The translations under genes were made by a program, and so were the position numbers. Shown here piece by piece: positions 14,793 to 23,129 of a stretch of DNA of 28,325 bases. The first letter of the stretch is position 1; every line of letters begins with the position of its first letter. The notes under the pieces were generated by a model, which was given only the letters and a program-made list of their open reading frames with translations, made no database searches and had not been told where the DNA came from. This stretch comes from an uncultured Bacteroidales bacterium. Its GTDB lineage: Bacteria; Bacteroidota; Bacteroidia; Bacteroidales; UBA932. The stretch covers positions 1 through 28,325 of the forward strand of contig CAMZCW010000012.1 in assembly GCA_947305045.1 (NCBI GenBank), written 5' to 3'.

Positions 14793-16247
14793 CTATGAAA
14801 TAGCCTTTGGTGTGAACCTGTCCCAGGGCACGGAGAGTTTGTAGGTATAGAAGTCGTGATGGTACAGGCGCAGGTCAAATGTCTGTTCCAGGAAATGAAC
14901 CAGGACGTTTAATTCTCCCTTGCTGTCTTCGAAAAGGACATTGAACTCTTCCCTTGTTATCTGCATGATATCGGTCAGCGTATCCACGCTGCAGTTATCT
15001 TTCAGAATCTGCTTTGTCCTCTCCGGCATGTCCATATCTTCCAGGCGGGTGGCCAGATGAGGGGCACGTCGAATGGCGTCGCAGAGCGCTTCTTCGCCCA
15101 GATAGTCGGCCCAGGATTTATCCTGATTCGTTTCACAGAACTGCTTATATGCCTCACGTATAGCCTCGTTATCATCATGGCCCTTCCTGTACAGTTTGAT
15201 CAGTTCTGCGAGCCAGGGATTAACGGGCTCCGGTTTGATACTTTCCGGCTTTTTGTCCTGGGCATTTTTGTCCAGTTCCATGAAATATGCTACCACATCA
15301 TCCATCCCTATTCGCACAGCTACGTACTCGATCATCATCAACTGGAAGTTCTGATTCTTAAGACCTTCAATGATATTAATCTTTTTCTCGTCATCCTTCA
15401 GTCTAAGGAAGAAATAGGTGGGCATTCCCAGAAGATCCGTATTCTCCAGGACGGATATCATGGCCCTTACCACATCCTTCTTAATGGCCAGGTAGTGCTC
15501 GTTGGTAAACTTGGAAAGTGCTTCAAAGTCATCCGTGAACCACTTCTCATCGGGTTCTTCTACAACCTGATGAATCTGGCTCTCGTTCTCCTGACAAACC
15601 TGCTTATAGGCATCGAAGAAATAGCGCGTATCCTGCAGGAAATCGAAGATGGCCTTGGGAATTTCTCCATTATTCGCCTCCGGCTTAACATACCGCAGCT
15701 TTCCTTCGAGTTCTTCTTCAAGAGCCTGATATTCGTAGTTCTTATAGTAAGCGTCGAACCAATCTTGAACCAACGTAGGACGGGCGAAATTGAAGTTGTG
15801 GGATGCCCCGGGCGAAGGAATGGTCCAGTAACCGTAGGCAAGGGAAAGTTTGGAGGTCTTTCCGGGGTAGCTCTTGAGCTCCTTTCCGAGTTTAGTGAGA
15901 TACTGAGTAATCTCCTCCTTTACCTGTTCTTCGTTTATACAGATAGCTCCCAATTCTTCTTTGGTAATCTGAAGCAGGTCATAGAGCGAATCCACTCCAG
16001 CCCAATAAAGAATATCCTTGGCCTTGTCGGTAATGTCCATCGTGGCTAGGGACTTCTTCAAGAAAGGGTACTTGTGCAGGTATTCTTCCAGGGAACTCCT
16101 GGTCAGGAACTCCGGCCAGGAGAGGTTCTCTCCCTTGTCACAGGAAATACTATACCAATTCCGTAGGTAGGAGTCGCTGCGGGATTTGCGGAATAGCTGG
16201 ACAACGTCTGTCAGCCAAGGGTTCAGCGGAAGAGATGTTTCTGTCAT
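14793..16247 (-). CDS. Protein with two NPWL/alpha-CTD-like modules
   Basis: A 484-residue soluble protein. Residues 9-127 and 343-465 are two copies of one module. Each begins 'NPWL' plus a helix ('VVQLFRKSRSD', 'LIKLYRKGHDD'), has 'SWPEFL' or 'SWADYL', then a 'MDITDKAKDIL' or 'MDMPERTKQIL' helix and a hairpin 'LYDLLQITKEEL' or 'LTDIMQITREEF'. This second half looks like the helix-hairpin-helix of RNA polymerase alpha-CTD. The middle (about 128-340) is helical and unknown. The start overlaps the sigma-factor stop as TAATG, so the two products are coupled. It is the last gene of the operon. Binding to DNA, RNA polymerase or the upstream sigma factor is a testable inference. Confidence 0.8.
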   Translation of the reverse strand: MTETSLPLNPWLTDVVQLFRKSRSDSYLRNWYSISCDKGENLSWPEFLTRSSLEEYLHKYPFLKKSLATMDITDKAKDILYWAGVDSLYDLLQITKEELGAICINEEQVKEEITQYLTKLGKELKSYPGKTSKLSLAYGYWTIPSPGASHNFNFARPTLVQDWFDAYYKNYEYQALEEELEGKLRYVKPEANNGEIPKAIFDFLQDTRYFFDAYKQVCQENESQIHQVVEEPDEKWFTDDFEALSKFTNEHYLAIKKDVVRAMISVLENTDLLGMPTYFFLRLKDDEKKINIIEGLKNQNFQLMMIEYVAVRIGMDDVVAYFMELDKNAQDKKPESIKPEPVNPWLAELIKLYRKGHDDNEAIREAYKQFCETNQDKSWADYLGEEALCDAIRRAPHLATRLEDMDMPERTKQILKDNCSVDTLTDIMQITREEFNVLFEDSKGELNVLVHFLEQTFDLRLYHHDFYTYKLSVPWDRFTPKAIS

Positions 16248-17269
16248 TAATTACTGACAAATACGCAGTGGTAATCGGAGTCTTCCCAGGCATCCAGGAA
16301 GTGGGCGATGGAAACGGTGATAGGGATGGGGCCAAAGGCAGGGTCATAGAGGGCAACTTCGTCGTTCTCTACAGAGACCGATAGCACAACTACGCAATGG
16401 TCCACGATCTTTCCTACAAACACGTCCTCTATGCGCTCCTCCAGCGGGTCTCCTATTAGTTCTCCCCCATCCACGGCTGCAATCACCTGCTTCCCTTCGT
16501 CAATGGCCTTAATAATGTCCTGCAGCGTGGCGTCTTCCATTTTCTCCACTTTCAGGCCGAAATGCTCCGCCGTATTGCCGAGGTCCTTGACATAGGCGCC
16601 GTCATCGGTAAGCCAGCCCTTGTCAAGGGCAAGGTCACGGAGCTCCGGAACAGCCTTATGAATGCCGAAGCAATGCAGGATGAATTCTTCACAACGGACG
16701 GCACAGAGCACGTCTCCACGGGAACGGGCGATGCGTGCAATCTTTTCCATTGCATTCAGGGCACGCTTCTTAATGTTGTAGAGATTGGCTTTTTTGATGC
16801 CGGTAACCTTTTCCAAATCATCGAAGCTCATTCCTTCGATGACGTGTTTCTGGAGCACGAGTCGGTAGTTGTCGTTCTCTATCAGATCCAATATGGCGGC
16901 TACATCCATCACGGCTTCATTGGCGGAGTTATCCGCCGTCGCATAATCGTTCGCTTTTATTAATAGACGTTTATCGGTATCCGTTTCTATCACCCGCTCA
17001 CGATTAATTTTATCAAGGAAGAAATTCCTTGCCACCATCTTGAGCCACTGGTAGATGGAAGAACGTCCTTCCCACTGGCGAAGACGGCGCGCGTCGTTTT
17101 CCATCAGGTGCAGGTACAGCTCGCTCACCAGCTCATCGTAATCGGCCCCTTGGGGGTAGAACTTACTGATTAACGCAAAGATAAGCGGCTGGCAGCGCCG
17201 GAAGAAAAAGTCCTGCGTAATGCGTTCATTGCGGTCAATGAGACCTTGAATGATTTCCTGGTCGGTCAT
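16247..17269 (-). CDS. Sigma-70 family factor fused to a C39-like peptidase domain
   Basis: A 340-residue fusion. Residues about 19-90 match sigma region 2 ('ADYDELVSELYLHLMEND', 'SIYQWLKMVARNFFLDKI'), and residues 125-178 match region 4 with its helix-turn-helix ('MSFDDLEKVTGIKKANLYNIKKR', in part). The remaining ~150 residues resemble bacteriocin-processing-type (C39/papain-like) domains: a Cys near residue 193 ('CEEFILHCFGI'), a His at 291 ('VDHCVVVLSV') and an Asp at 309 ('ALYDPAFG'). ECF sigma factors are usually about 180 residues with no enzyme attached. The fusion could cleave an anti-sigma factor or itself, or be a binding-only domain. It sits between the NYN gene (3-base gap) and the NPWL gene (1-base overlap). 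Confidence 0.82.
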   Translation of the reverse strand: MTDQEIIQGLIDRNERITQDFFFRRCQPLIFALISKFYPQGADYDELVSELYLHLMENDARRLRQWEGRSSIYQWLKMVARNFFLDKINRERVIETDTDKRLLIKANDYATADNSANEAVMDVAAILDLIENDNYRLVLQKHVIEGMSFDDLEKVTGIKKANLYNIKKRALNAMEKIARIARSRGDVLCAVRCEEFILHCFGIHKAVPELRDLALDKGWLTDDGAYVKDLGNTAEHFGLKVEKMEDATLQDIIKAIDEGKQVIAAVDGGELIGDPLEERIEDVFVGKIVDHCVVVLSVSVENDEVALYDPAFGPIPITVSIAHFLDAWEDSDYHCVFVSN

Positions 17270-17272
17270 AAG

Positions 17273-17887
17273 CTATAGGCTGGCGGCTTCGGTGATGAAG
17301 CCCTTCAGGGTTTCATCGGCCTTCATCAGTGAGTTAATATTCATCTGGAAAGAAATCTCATCTTTCAGCGCCTTGGCGGTAGCGTCCTGGTCATCGTAGT
17401 GCCAGGAAAGCAAGATGGCGGGAATCTTCAGGGACTTGAGTTTCCGGGCAAGAATCTCATAATCTGCGTCGCCGGTAATCATGACCACGAAATCAAAATC
17501 GCGGTACATGGCCATCTCAAGGGTCTCCAACGCAAACCAGACATCAATGCCTTTCTCATGCGGAGTACCGTCCGGCAGGTCATACACGTGCTTATAGTGG
17601 AGCACGATATCGTTTTCAATCAAGCGGTCTTCAAACTTCCTGTCATCCAGAAGGAGGTTGAGTTTCTTGGCATCATAGGCTTTATAGCGGCCGCGGAAAA
17701 AATGAGCCTCTGTTACTACGCATGCACTCGATTCCAGCTCATACTTTTCGGCAATACATTTTTGAATGTATTTGATGAGGCCTTTGATATTCACCCTCCG
17801 TCCTTCTGCCTTAAGGCCCTTGTCAATCAGCTTGAAGTAGTTGCCATCGATGAACAGGCCGATGGACTTGATATCTGCACTTGCCAT
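17273..17887 (-). CDS. NYN domain (LabA/DUF88) ribonuclease-like protein
   Basis: A 204-residue PIN-like fold protein. The acidic metal-binding residues are present: D14 in 'LFIDGNYFKL', D115 in 'KGIDVWFALETLEMA', and D140/D142 in 'VMITGDADYEILARKL'. NYN proteins of the LabA/DUF88 group are predicted or shown to be metal-dependent RNases, and the complete set of acidic residues suggests this one is active. It has no signal peptide. Gaps of 2 and 3 bases to its neighbours place it firmly in the operon, where it could act on RNA as an effector or a regulator. Confidence 0.9.
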   Translation of the reverse strand: MASADIKSIGLFIDGNYFKLIDKGLKAEGRRVNIKGLIKYIQKCIAEKYELESSACVVTEAHFFRGRYKAYDAKKLNLLLDDRKFEDRLIENDIVLHYKHVYDLPDGTPHEKGIDVWFALETLEMAMYRDFDFVVMITGDADYEILARKLKSLKIPAILLSWHYDDQDATAKALKDEISFQMNINSLMKADETLKGFITEAASL

Positions 17888-17889
17888 AA

Positions 17890-18876
17890 TTATTTTCGTC
17901 TAGGATTGAATTTATCAAGATTTGCCTTCCAGTCGGCCTCGAAGGCCGGGACTGTTGTGGAGAAGTTCTCTTCCATGGAGGCCGGGATCCCCTTGGTGTA
18001 TACCGTCTGCAGGAACGCTTTTACGCCGGACACCTTATATCTGTCTTCCATGTGGCAGAATATTGAGTGGCCTCCCGTATAGATCTCAAATACATACGGG
18101 AAATAAGGTGCGCTGAGGTCACAGTCCTTCCGCATCCTTTCAATATCCTGGGTACCAAGCTGCGGCCTTCTCCCTGTGATGCCGGTATATTCAGCAATTC
18201 CTTCCGTACACCACATAGGGAGATTAACACGCTGGTTATAGTCAATGGATGCTCCAAAACAATAGTGTGTCATTTCATGCCATTGAACCTCCCGATGATA
18301 GGTATCGTCACGGAAAACGGAACTTCCTTTCAAGATAATGCCCTTCAGGAAGAAACCGGAAGGCGAAATCTCATAGATGGTGACTCCGTCCGAGTTCCCG
18401 GCATCTCCACCGCCGATTTTCTTGTACAGGACCGCGTAATCTTCCTTGCCGACGGCCAGATAAATGGGCACTTTCCGGCCATTCATATCTTCCGGATAGT
18501 AATACTTGCCGACAATGTCTTCCATGCGCGGAATAGCCTCATGCGCATACTGCAAGGTCAGTTTGGCCCGCTTGGAGAGGGACTCCGGATAATAGATGAT
18601 GAAATACTCGTCTTCCAGCGTCTCCAATCCTGTTTCCGGGTCGTTGCCAACATCACCGCCATTTCCCCATGGCGTCGGCCTCGGGATGGGGCTGAACGTA
18701 GACAGGATATCGTCCAGGCCATTGCCCAGGTCGTTAATCCAGTCGATGGTCTCCTGTGGGATATCGGCATAACGAAGCGGCTTTTGGTCCTTGCCTTTGT
18801 CATACACCTTGATAAGGGCCAGGGCCGACAGGATGAATACCAACAATACTGCTGCTATGGAACCTACTCTTTTCAT
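17890..18876 (-). CDS. Membrane-anchored HExxH metallopeptidase (gluzincin-like)
   Basis: A 328-residue protein with one N-terminal hydrophobic segment (residues about 5-24, 'IAAVLLVFILSALALI') that is either a signal anchor or an uncleaved signal. The enzyme part is outside the cytoplasm. It carries the zinc motif 'HEMTH' (residues 200-204) and a downstream 'WCTEGIAEY' whose Glu (225) is the expected third ligand, as in peptidase MA-like enzymes. A Gly/Pro-rich linker (about 60-80) separates anchor and catalytic domain. It lies one base after the transglutaminase-like gene. Substrate unknown; envelope or partner-protein processing is inferred. Confidence 0.85.
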   Translation of the reverse strand: MKRVGSIAAVLLVFILSALALIKVYDKGKDQKPLRYADIPQETIDWINDLGNGLDDILSTFSPIPRPTPWGNGGDVGNDPETGLETLEDEYFIIYYPESLSKRAKLTLQYAHEAIPRMEDIVGKYYYPEDMNGRKVPIYLAVGKEDYAVLYKKIGGGDAGNSDGVTIYEISPSGFFLKGIILKGSSVFRDDTYHREVQWHEMTHYCFGASIDYNQRVNLPMWCTEGIAEYTGITGRRPQLGTQDIERMRKDCDLSAPYFPYVFEIYTGGHSIFCHMEDRYKVSGVKAFLQTVYTKGIPASMEENFSTTVPAFEADWKANLDKFNPRRK

Positions 18877-18877
18877 G

Positions 18878-20680
18878 CTAGTTCAGGAATATGATGTCTT
18901 GTACGGCTTCCTTGGTGGTGGAACCCAGGTCGCCAATCTTGAAACCGTCTCCCGTGGTCTCACAGAAGAAGTACAGATAGCCATCCTTGGTCACAAGGGA
19001 CTGGTCGGCCATGGAAACCAGTTCAGATGCATCAGGACGCTTGAAGGCAACGGCAATGGCTGCATGACTGGCTGTTGTGATATAGGCTGTCTTGTAACCT
19101 GCCTCCCGGAAGAGGACGGCGCCAAGGGCCGCCTTGCAGTCACAGTCTCCCCTGCCGTCAAACATGGTCTCGTCCGGATAGCGGGCATACTCACCCATAT
19201 TGCCAATCTCATCGCACTTTTCGTCATACTCATAAGCGATGTTCGGCTTCTGCACAAAGTCCAGGATAAACTGCATCCTGTCCATCTCTCCCAGGCCTTT
19301 TTCCTTGGCACAACGGTCGATGTAACGCAGCACCTCATGGACCTTCCTGTTGTTCTTGCAGGAGGCCATCAGTTCCTCCACATTCTTTTTGAAGCCGGCC
19401 GTGGGATTCAAGCGGAAAGGATTGTTGGAACGCAGCTGGGCAATCTTCTCCGGATCAAACTTCAGCGTGAGTTCGCCATGAAGTTCGTGATACCAGGAGT
19501 CCAGGTCCCAGTTGAAGGTCTTTTCAACAGTCTCGTTGCCGGGGTCTGTTTCGTCCGGAATTTCCGGAATGTCCGAATCGTCAGAGTCTCCGTCATCCGG
19601 CCATTCGGGTAGATGGTCTTCCTCGTCATCGGCAGCATCAGTGACCACCCAAGGTTCCTTTGTTATGTACTTGCGGTTTACCCAGGCGCCGATAAGAATG
19701 GCCGCCTGCAGCGGAATGAAGTCACTGCCGTAGATGAAGATGGACACCAGCAGCGAAGCGGCGGATGCCAGGATAATCCAGTTGTTCAGGCCGCCCACGC
19801 CGGTATTCCGGTCAATCAGCATCAGGAAATCGTCGAAGGACTTCCCTTCCAATGAAGCTTCAATTTTCACCTGGCGTAGGATGGCCCATATGGCAAAATA
19901 CACCAGCAGGAGCGCAGCCGTAAAACCAATCTGCTCACCTAGGGCCGGGAAGGAAGCCTTACCCATCCCAGTGAGGTAGAAGATGAAGTAGATAAAGGTG
20001 AAAATAACGGCGGCAGGAAGTGCCGTATCCTTCCACGTGAGCCTTTCGGCCATGGCATCCTCGCTGGAGGGTTTGGGCTGGCGGTCTTTGTACAGCAGCA
20101 AATATCCGCCGGCGCGTGCCGTCACCGTGTACTTGTTGGATTTGGCCTTGCCCAGACGGCCGGTCTCGACAACCTTGCCGACAATTTCGTCCTTGGCAGC
20201 CTCGCCGTCACCGTTCTCACTGGCCAGTGGCGGGCATTTATACACGTAAGAGTGCTTCTTGAGCCAGAGTTCAAACCAGCGTCCAGAGCCATTGATGCCG
20301 GGACGGCCCTTGAGGTCTGTCATATATCCCAACCGAATTCCGGACTGGTCATAAATGTTACCGGCTAGGTCCACCCAACCCGCCTTGAACATCGCATTGG
20401 TAAGGTCGGAGGCGGAAGGGTCTTTCCGCAGGTTAATCAGCGCCAGGCCGTTATCTACGTTGGAATTCCCCTGGTAATGGTTTGCCGGGGGCTGGTTGTT
20501 GTCATGGAAGATATATGCATCGGAAGATATGTTGAACACGGCATCTCCAAATGTATGGAAACGACCATCTTCACCGACATAAGCGGTCCTGGCTTTCTTC
20601 TTGAACAGGCCGATAATCTCGTATATCGCAAACAGGATGAGCAGGACGGCCAGCAGCAGAGCAATTTTCATGAATACCAT
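18878..20680 (-). CDS. Multi-pass membrane protein with C-terminal transglutaminase-like domain
   Basis: A 600-residue protein. Hydrophobic segments lie at about 4-24, 220-238, 250-269, 299-318 and 321-335. A soluble region at 40-200 precedes the main membrane block. After an Asp/Glu-rich linker (350-385) comes a transglutaminase-like domain with Cys in 'GRGDCDCKAALG' (C513), His in 'TASHAAIAV' (H539) and a candidate third residue in 'CETTGDGF' (E574). Such domains are often proteases or cross-linking enzymes and sometimes inactive binding modules. The start at 20680 is supported by a GGAGGA 7 bases upstream, which also contains the previous stop. Spacing of 3 bases and 1 base ties it to its neighbours. 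Confidence 0.82.
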   Translation of the reverse strand: MVFMKIALLLAVLLILFAIYEIIGLFKKKARTAYVGEDGRFHTFGDAVFNISSDAYIFHDNNQPPANHYQGNSNVDNGLALINLRKDPSASDLTNAMFKAGWVDLAGNIYDQSGIRLGYMTDLKGRPGINGSGRWFELWLKKHSYVYKCPPLASENGDGEAAKDEIVGKVVETGRLGKAKSNKYTVTARAGGYLLLYKDRQPKPSSEDAMAERLTWKDTALPAAVIFTFIYFIFYLTGMGKASFPALGEQIGFTAALLLVYFAIWAILRQVKIEASLEGKSFDDFLMLIDRNTGVGGLNNWIILASAASLLVSIFIYGSDFIPLQAAILIGAWVNRKYITKEPWVVTDAADDEEDHLPEWPDDGDSDDSDIPEIPDETDPGNETVEKTFNWDLDSWYHELHGELTLKFDPEKIAQLRSNNPFRLNPTAGFKKNVEELMASCKNNRKVHEVLRYIDRCAKEKGLGEMDRMQFILDFVQKPNIAYEYDEKCDEIGNMGEYARYPDETMFDGRGDCDCKAALGAVLFREAGYKTAYITTASHAAIAVAFKRPDASELVSMADQSLVTKDGYLYFFCETTGDGFKIGDLGSTTKEAVQDIIFLN

Positions 20681-20683
20681 AGC

Positions 20684-23125
20684 CTATCCTCCTATAATCT
20701 GTTTGTCCAACTTGTCCATATCCTCTTTGGGGATGCGAAGAGGCATTCCGGCCAGGGTGTATGCCAAATCCTTCCTGCGGTAATACGCGTAGTAGAGCGT
20801 CAGTATCTCAGCGAACGAAAGCTGGGGAAGCGGATCAAGCTTGCAGTTGCACACCGCTTCGGCAAAGAAACCATTGTCCAGTTTCTTCCACTGAATCAGG
20901 AAAGCATAGTCCGGAATAAAATCGTCTGCCGATGACCTGACGTTTCCGAATATAGGAGCGGCCTTTACATTCTTAATCCTGAGTATCGGCGTTCCGTCCA
21001 CAGGCGTAGAGAAGAGCATGCCGCTCACTCCGGCCATCTTCTGCAGCGGCCTAAGGTCAATGTCCTTGCCCAGAAGCTGAAGCATCGAGCCAATGTCTGC
21101 GGCAGTGTTGATGTTGAGCTTGGGCTTATAGAGTTTCTCCAGCGCAGCCACGAAGTCCTTTGCGTGGTCCTGCACAGGACTGTCATCAGAAAGATCTGCA
21201 GCTTTCACCACTTCTTCTTCCAGGAAGGAACGCTTGAGAAGCAGCGTGATGTCGCCTGTCCGAAGTTGGGACAAATGCACCTTGTTCTCTTTGACAACAA
21301 TAGATGCTTCGACAACCTTTGGATCAAGAATCATCTTCTCACCGCAGAACTCTCCGTCCAGAATGTCCTGGTTGAAAGTTGTTATGGGAAGGGGCGCCGG
21401 AGCTGATTCTGATTCGTCTTCTCCGGAGAGTGCGTCGCGGAAGGCCGACAGGCGTTCGGCTTGAGCGTCGCATTCTGCGGAAACGGAATCGTACAATGCC
21501 AGCTTCTCTTCGAAAAGGAATGCCGAAAGCTGCTTGTTGACATTGAGGAGTGTCATTGCCAGAAGTCTGTACTTCAAACGCTTGATACGCTTGAAGTGAC
21601 GGCGCAACTTGATGACGAATTCAATGATGAGAGACAGGAAGAACAGCACCGGTATCCACAGCCACTCAATGGTAGCAATCTCTCCAAGGTTAATTACATT
21701 GGGAGAAAGCACCCTCATAAGCGGGATAATGGTGAAGACCAATAAGATACCCAGCAGGAAACAACGGACCAGAAGACTCAGCACTACGGGCTCTTTTTTG
21801 AGGTTCTTCTTCAATTTGTCCAGAATGGCCGAAGGCTTATTCTCCTCCTCGTCGGCCAAGCACTTGTCGTAGTCGTTTCGAAGATACTTGGGGATGGGTA
21901 CAATCTCCAGAAGAACCTGCTGTACATCCTTTTTCGCTTCCAAGATCCAATTCTTGGCTTCCGAAAAGAATGATTCCATTTGCGCAATGGTCGCGTACTT
22001 GGCGGCTTCGTCCTTGTAGATAGGACGATAACGGCTTTTGAGCATCTGACAGAAGGTCTCAGCAAACGTCTTTCGGTTCTTGCGGATGATAACCGAATAT
22101 TTCCCCAAGAGGGCATACGACAGGGTTTGCATGAAACGCAGCAGCCGTGCGGGCATGTATTTCAGGAATTTCCTGTAGTAGCGCGGGAAAAGGTCACTAC
22201 GGAAAAGATCCCAAACAGGATGCGGGTCGGCTTCGACATCCATTTTTCTGAGATCAACTTCGGCGCTGCTGCATCCCACCCGCAGGGTTTTCTCCACCGT
22301 ATCCACGTCAATGGGAGCCAATTCGAACAGCGACTTGACATGCATTCTTGAATACTCGGAATTAGCCAAGTCCTTGTCCTTGAACGTATCCAGGAACTTT
22401 TGAACGAGACCGCGCAATGCAAAACGGCAGTGCTGTACGCTGTCGTAATGAATGGAAGCTGCCCCCAGCGAGAACACTCCCCCGCCGCTGGAGAGAGAAT
22501 CAAAGACGGAATCACTCTTCTCACTGCAATAATACTGGCTCACCAGCATTTGGAACAGGAGTTCCGTCCTTTGCTCCGTGCTTAAGCCGGGATAAAAGAG
22601 ATGGGCGGTATTCTGGACATCCTGATAAGCCACAACCCTGCTGAAATGACTCCCTTCTAGCCTCTCAGTGATAAGGTTGACTGACTCCAGAAGGAGAGCG
22701 GCCTTTTGGCGTTTGGCCTTATCGTCTTCTTGATTGAGGGTGTTAGGAATGAACAGGAAACCGCTGATATCTATACCCAGGTTGCTATGGTCGGCAACAA
22801 TCATGGGAAATGCATCCCGTAGCAGACCGGGCAAAGGAGCAAAAACGCTTTGAGTAAGCGCCTCATCTGCAGCGCCCAAGACAGCTATCTGGAAATTCTC
22901 CCTGGAATAACCGGCCTTAATAAAGTCGTTGTTGCAAGTGCGTCCCTCAGACACAAGAAGGTCCATCAGGGACTTACATTCCAACGGATTGTTCACAGGC
23001 GTGTGCCTGACAGCTGTATAATGCCAGTGGGCGCGATGGTCTTCGGTCAAGGCAGAGAACAACTCCTGCAACCTGGCTGCAGAAGTTGCTTCCTGACCCA
23101 AATCTATTATCCAAAGCGGACGCAT
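20684..23125 (-). CDS. Large membrane partner of the tubulin-like protein
   Basis: An 813-residue protein that I cannot assign to a named family. Residues 1-430 are soluble and begin MRPLWIIDLGQEA. A stretch at 78-160 ('FQIAVLGAAD', 'FPMIVADHSNLG', 'DISGFLFIPNTLN', 'KAALLLESVNLITERL') recalls the central strands and helices of the tubulin-like protein next door but lacks its GGTGSG signature, so it may be a degenerate relative. Two transmembrane helices lie at about 447-470 and 488-506, then a coiled-coil-like region (510-575) and a second soluble domain to the end. Four bases separate it from the tubulin-like gene. A membrane dock for the tubulin-like protein is a reasonable inference. Confidence 0.75.
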   Translation of the reverse strand: MRPLWIIDLGQEATSAARLQELFSALTEDHRAHWHYTAVRHTPVNNPLECKSLMDLLVSEGRTCNNDFIKAGYSRENFQIAVLGAADEALTQSVFAPLPGLLRDAFPMIVADHSNLGIDISGFLFIPNTLNQEDDKAKRQKAALLLESVNLITERLEGSHFSRVVAYQDVQNTAHLFYPGLSTEQRTELLFQMLVSQYYCSEKSDSVFDSLSSGGGVFSLGAASIHYDSVQHCRFALRGLVQKFLDTFKDKDLANSEYSRMHVKSLFELAPIDVDTVEKTLRVGCSSAEVDLRKMDVEADPHPVWDLFRSDLFPRYYRKFLKYMPARLLRFMQTLSYALLGKYSVIIRKNRKTFAETFCQMLKSRYRPIYKDEAAKYATIAQMESFFSEAKNWILEAKKDVQQVLLEIVPIPKYLRNDYDKCLADEEENKPSAILDKLKKNLKKEPVVLSLLVRCFLLGILLVFTIIPLMRVLSPNVINLGEIATIEWLWIPVLFFLSLIIEFVIKLRRHFKRIKRLKYRLLAMTLLNVNKQLSAFLFEEKLALYDSVSAECDAQAERLSAFRDALSGEDESESAPAPLPITTFNQDILDGEFCGEKMILDPKVVEASIVVKENKVHLSQLRTGDITLLLKRSFLEEEVVKAADLSDDSPVQDHAKDFVAALEKLYKPKLNINTAADIGSMLQLLGKDIDLRPLQKMAGVSGMLFSTPVDGTPILRIKNVKAAPIFGNVRSSADDFIPDYAFLIQWKKLDNGFFAEAVCNCKLDPLPQLSFAEILTLYYAYYRRKDLAYTLAGMPLRIPKEDMDKLDKQIIGG

Positions 23126-23129
23126 GTAA

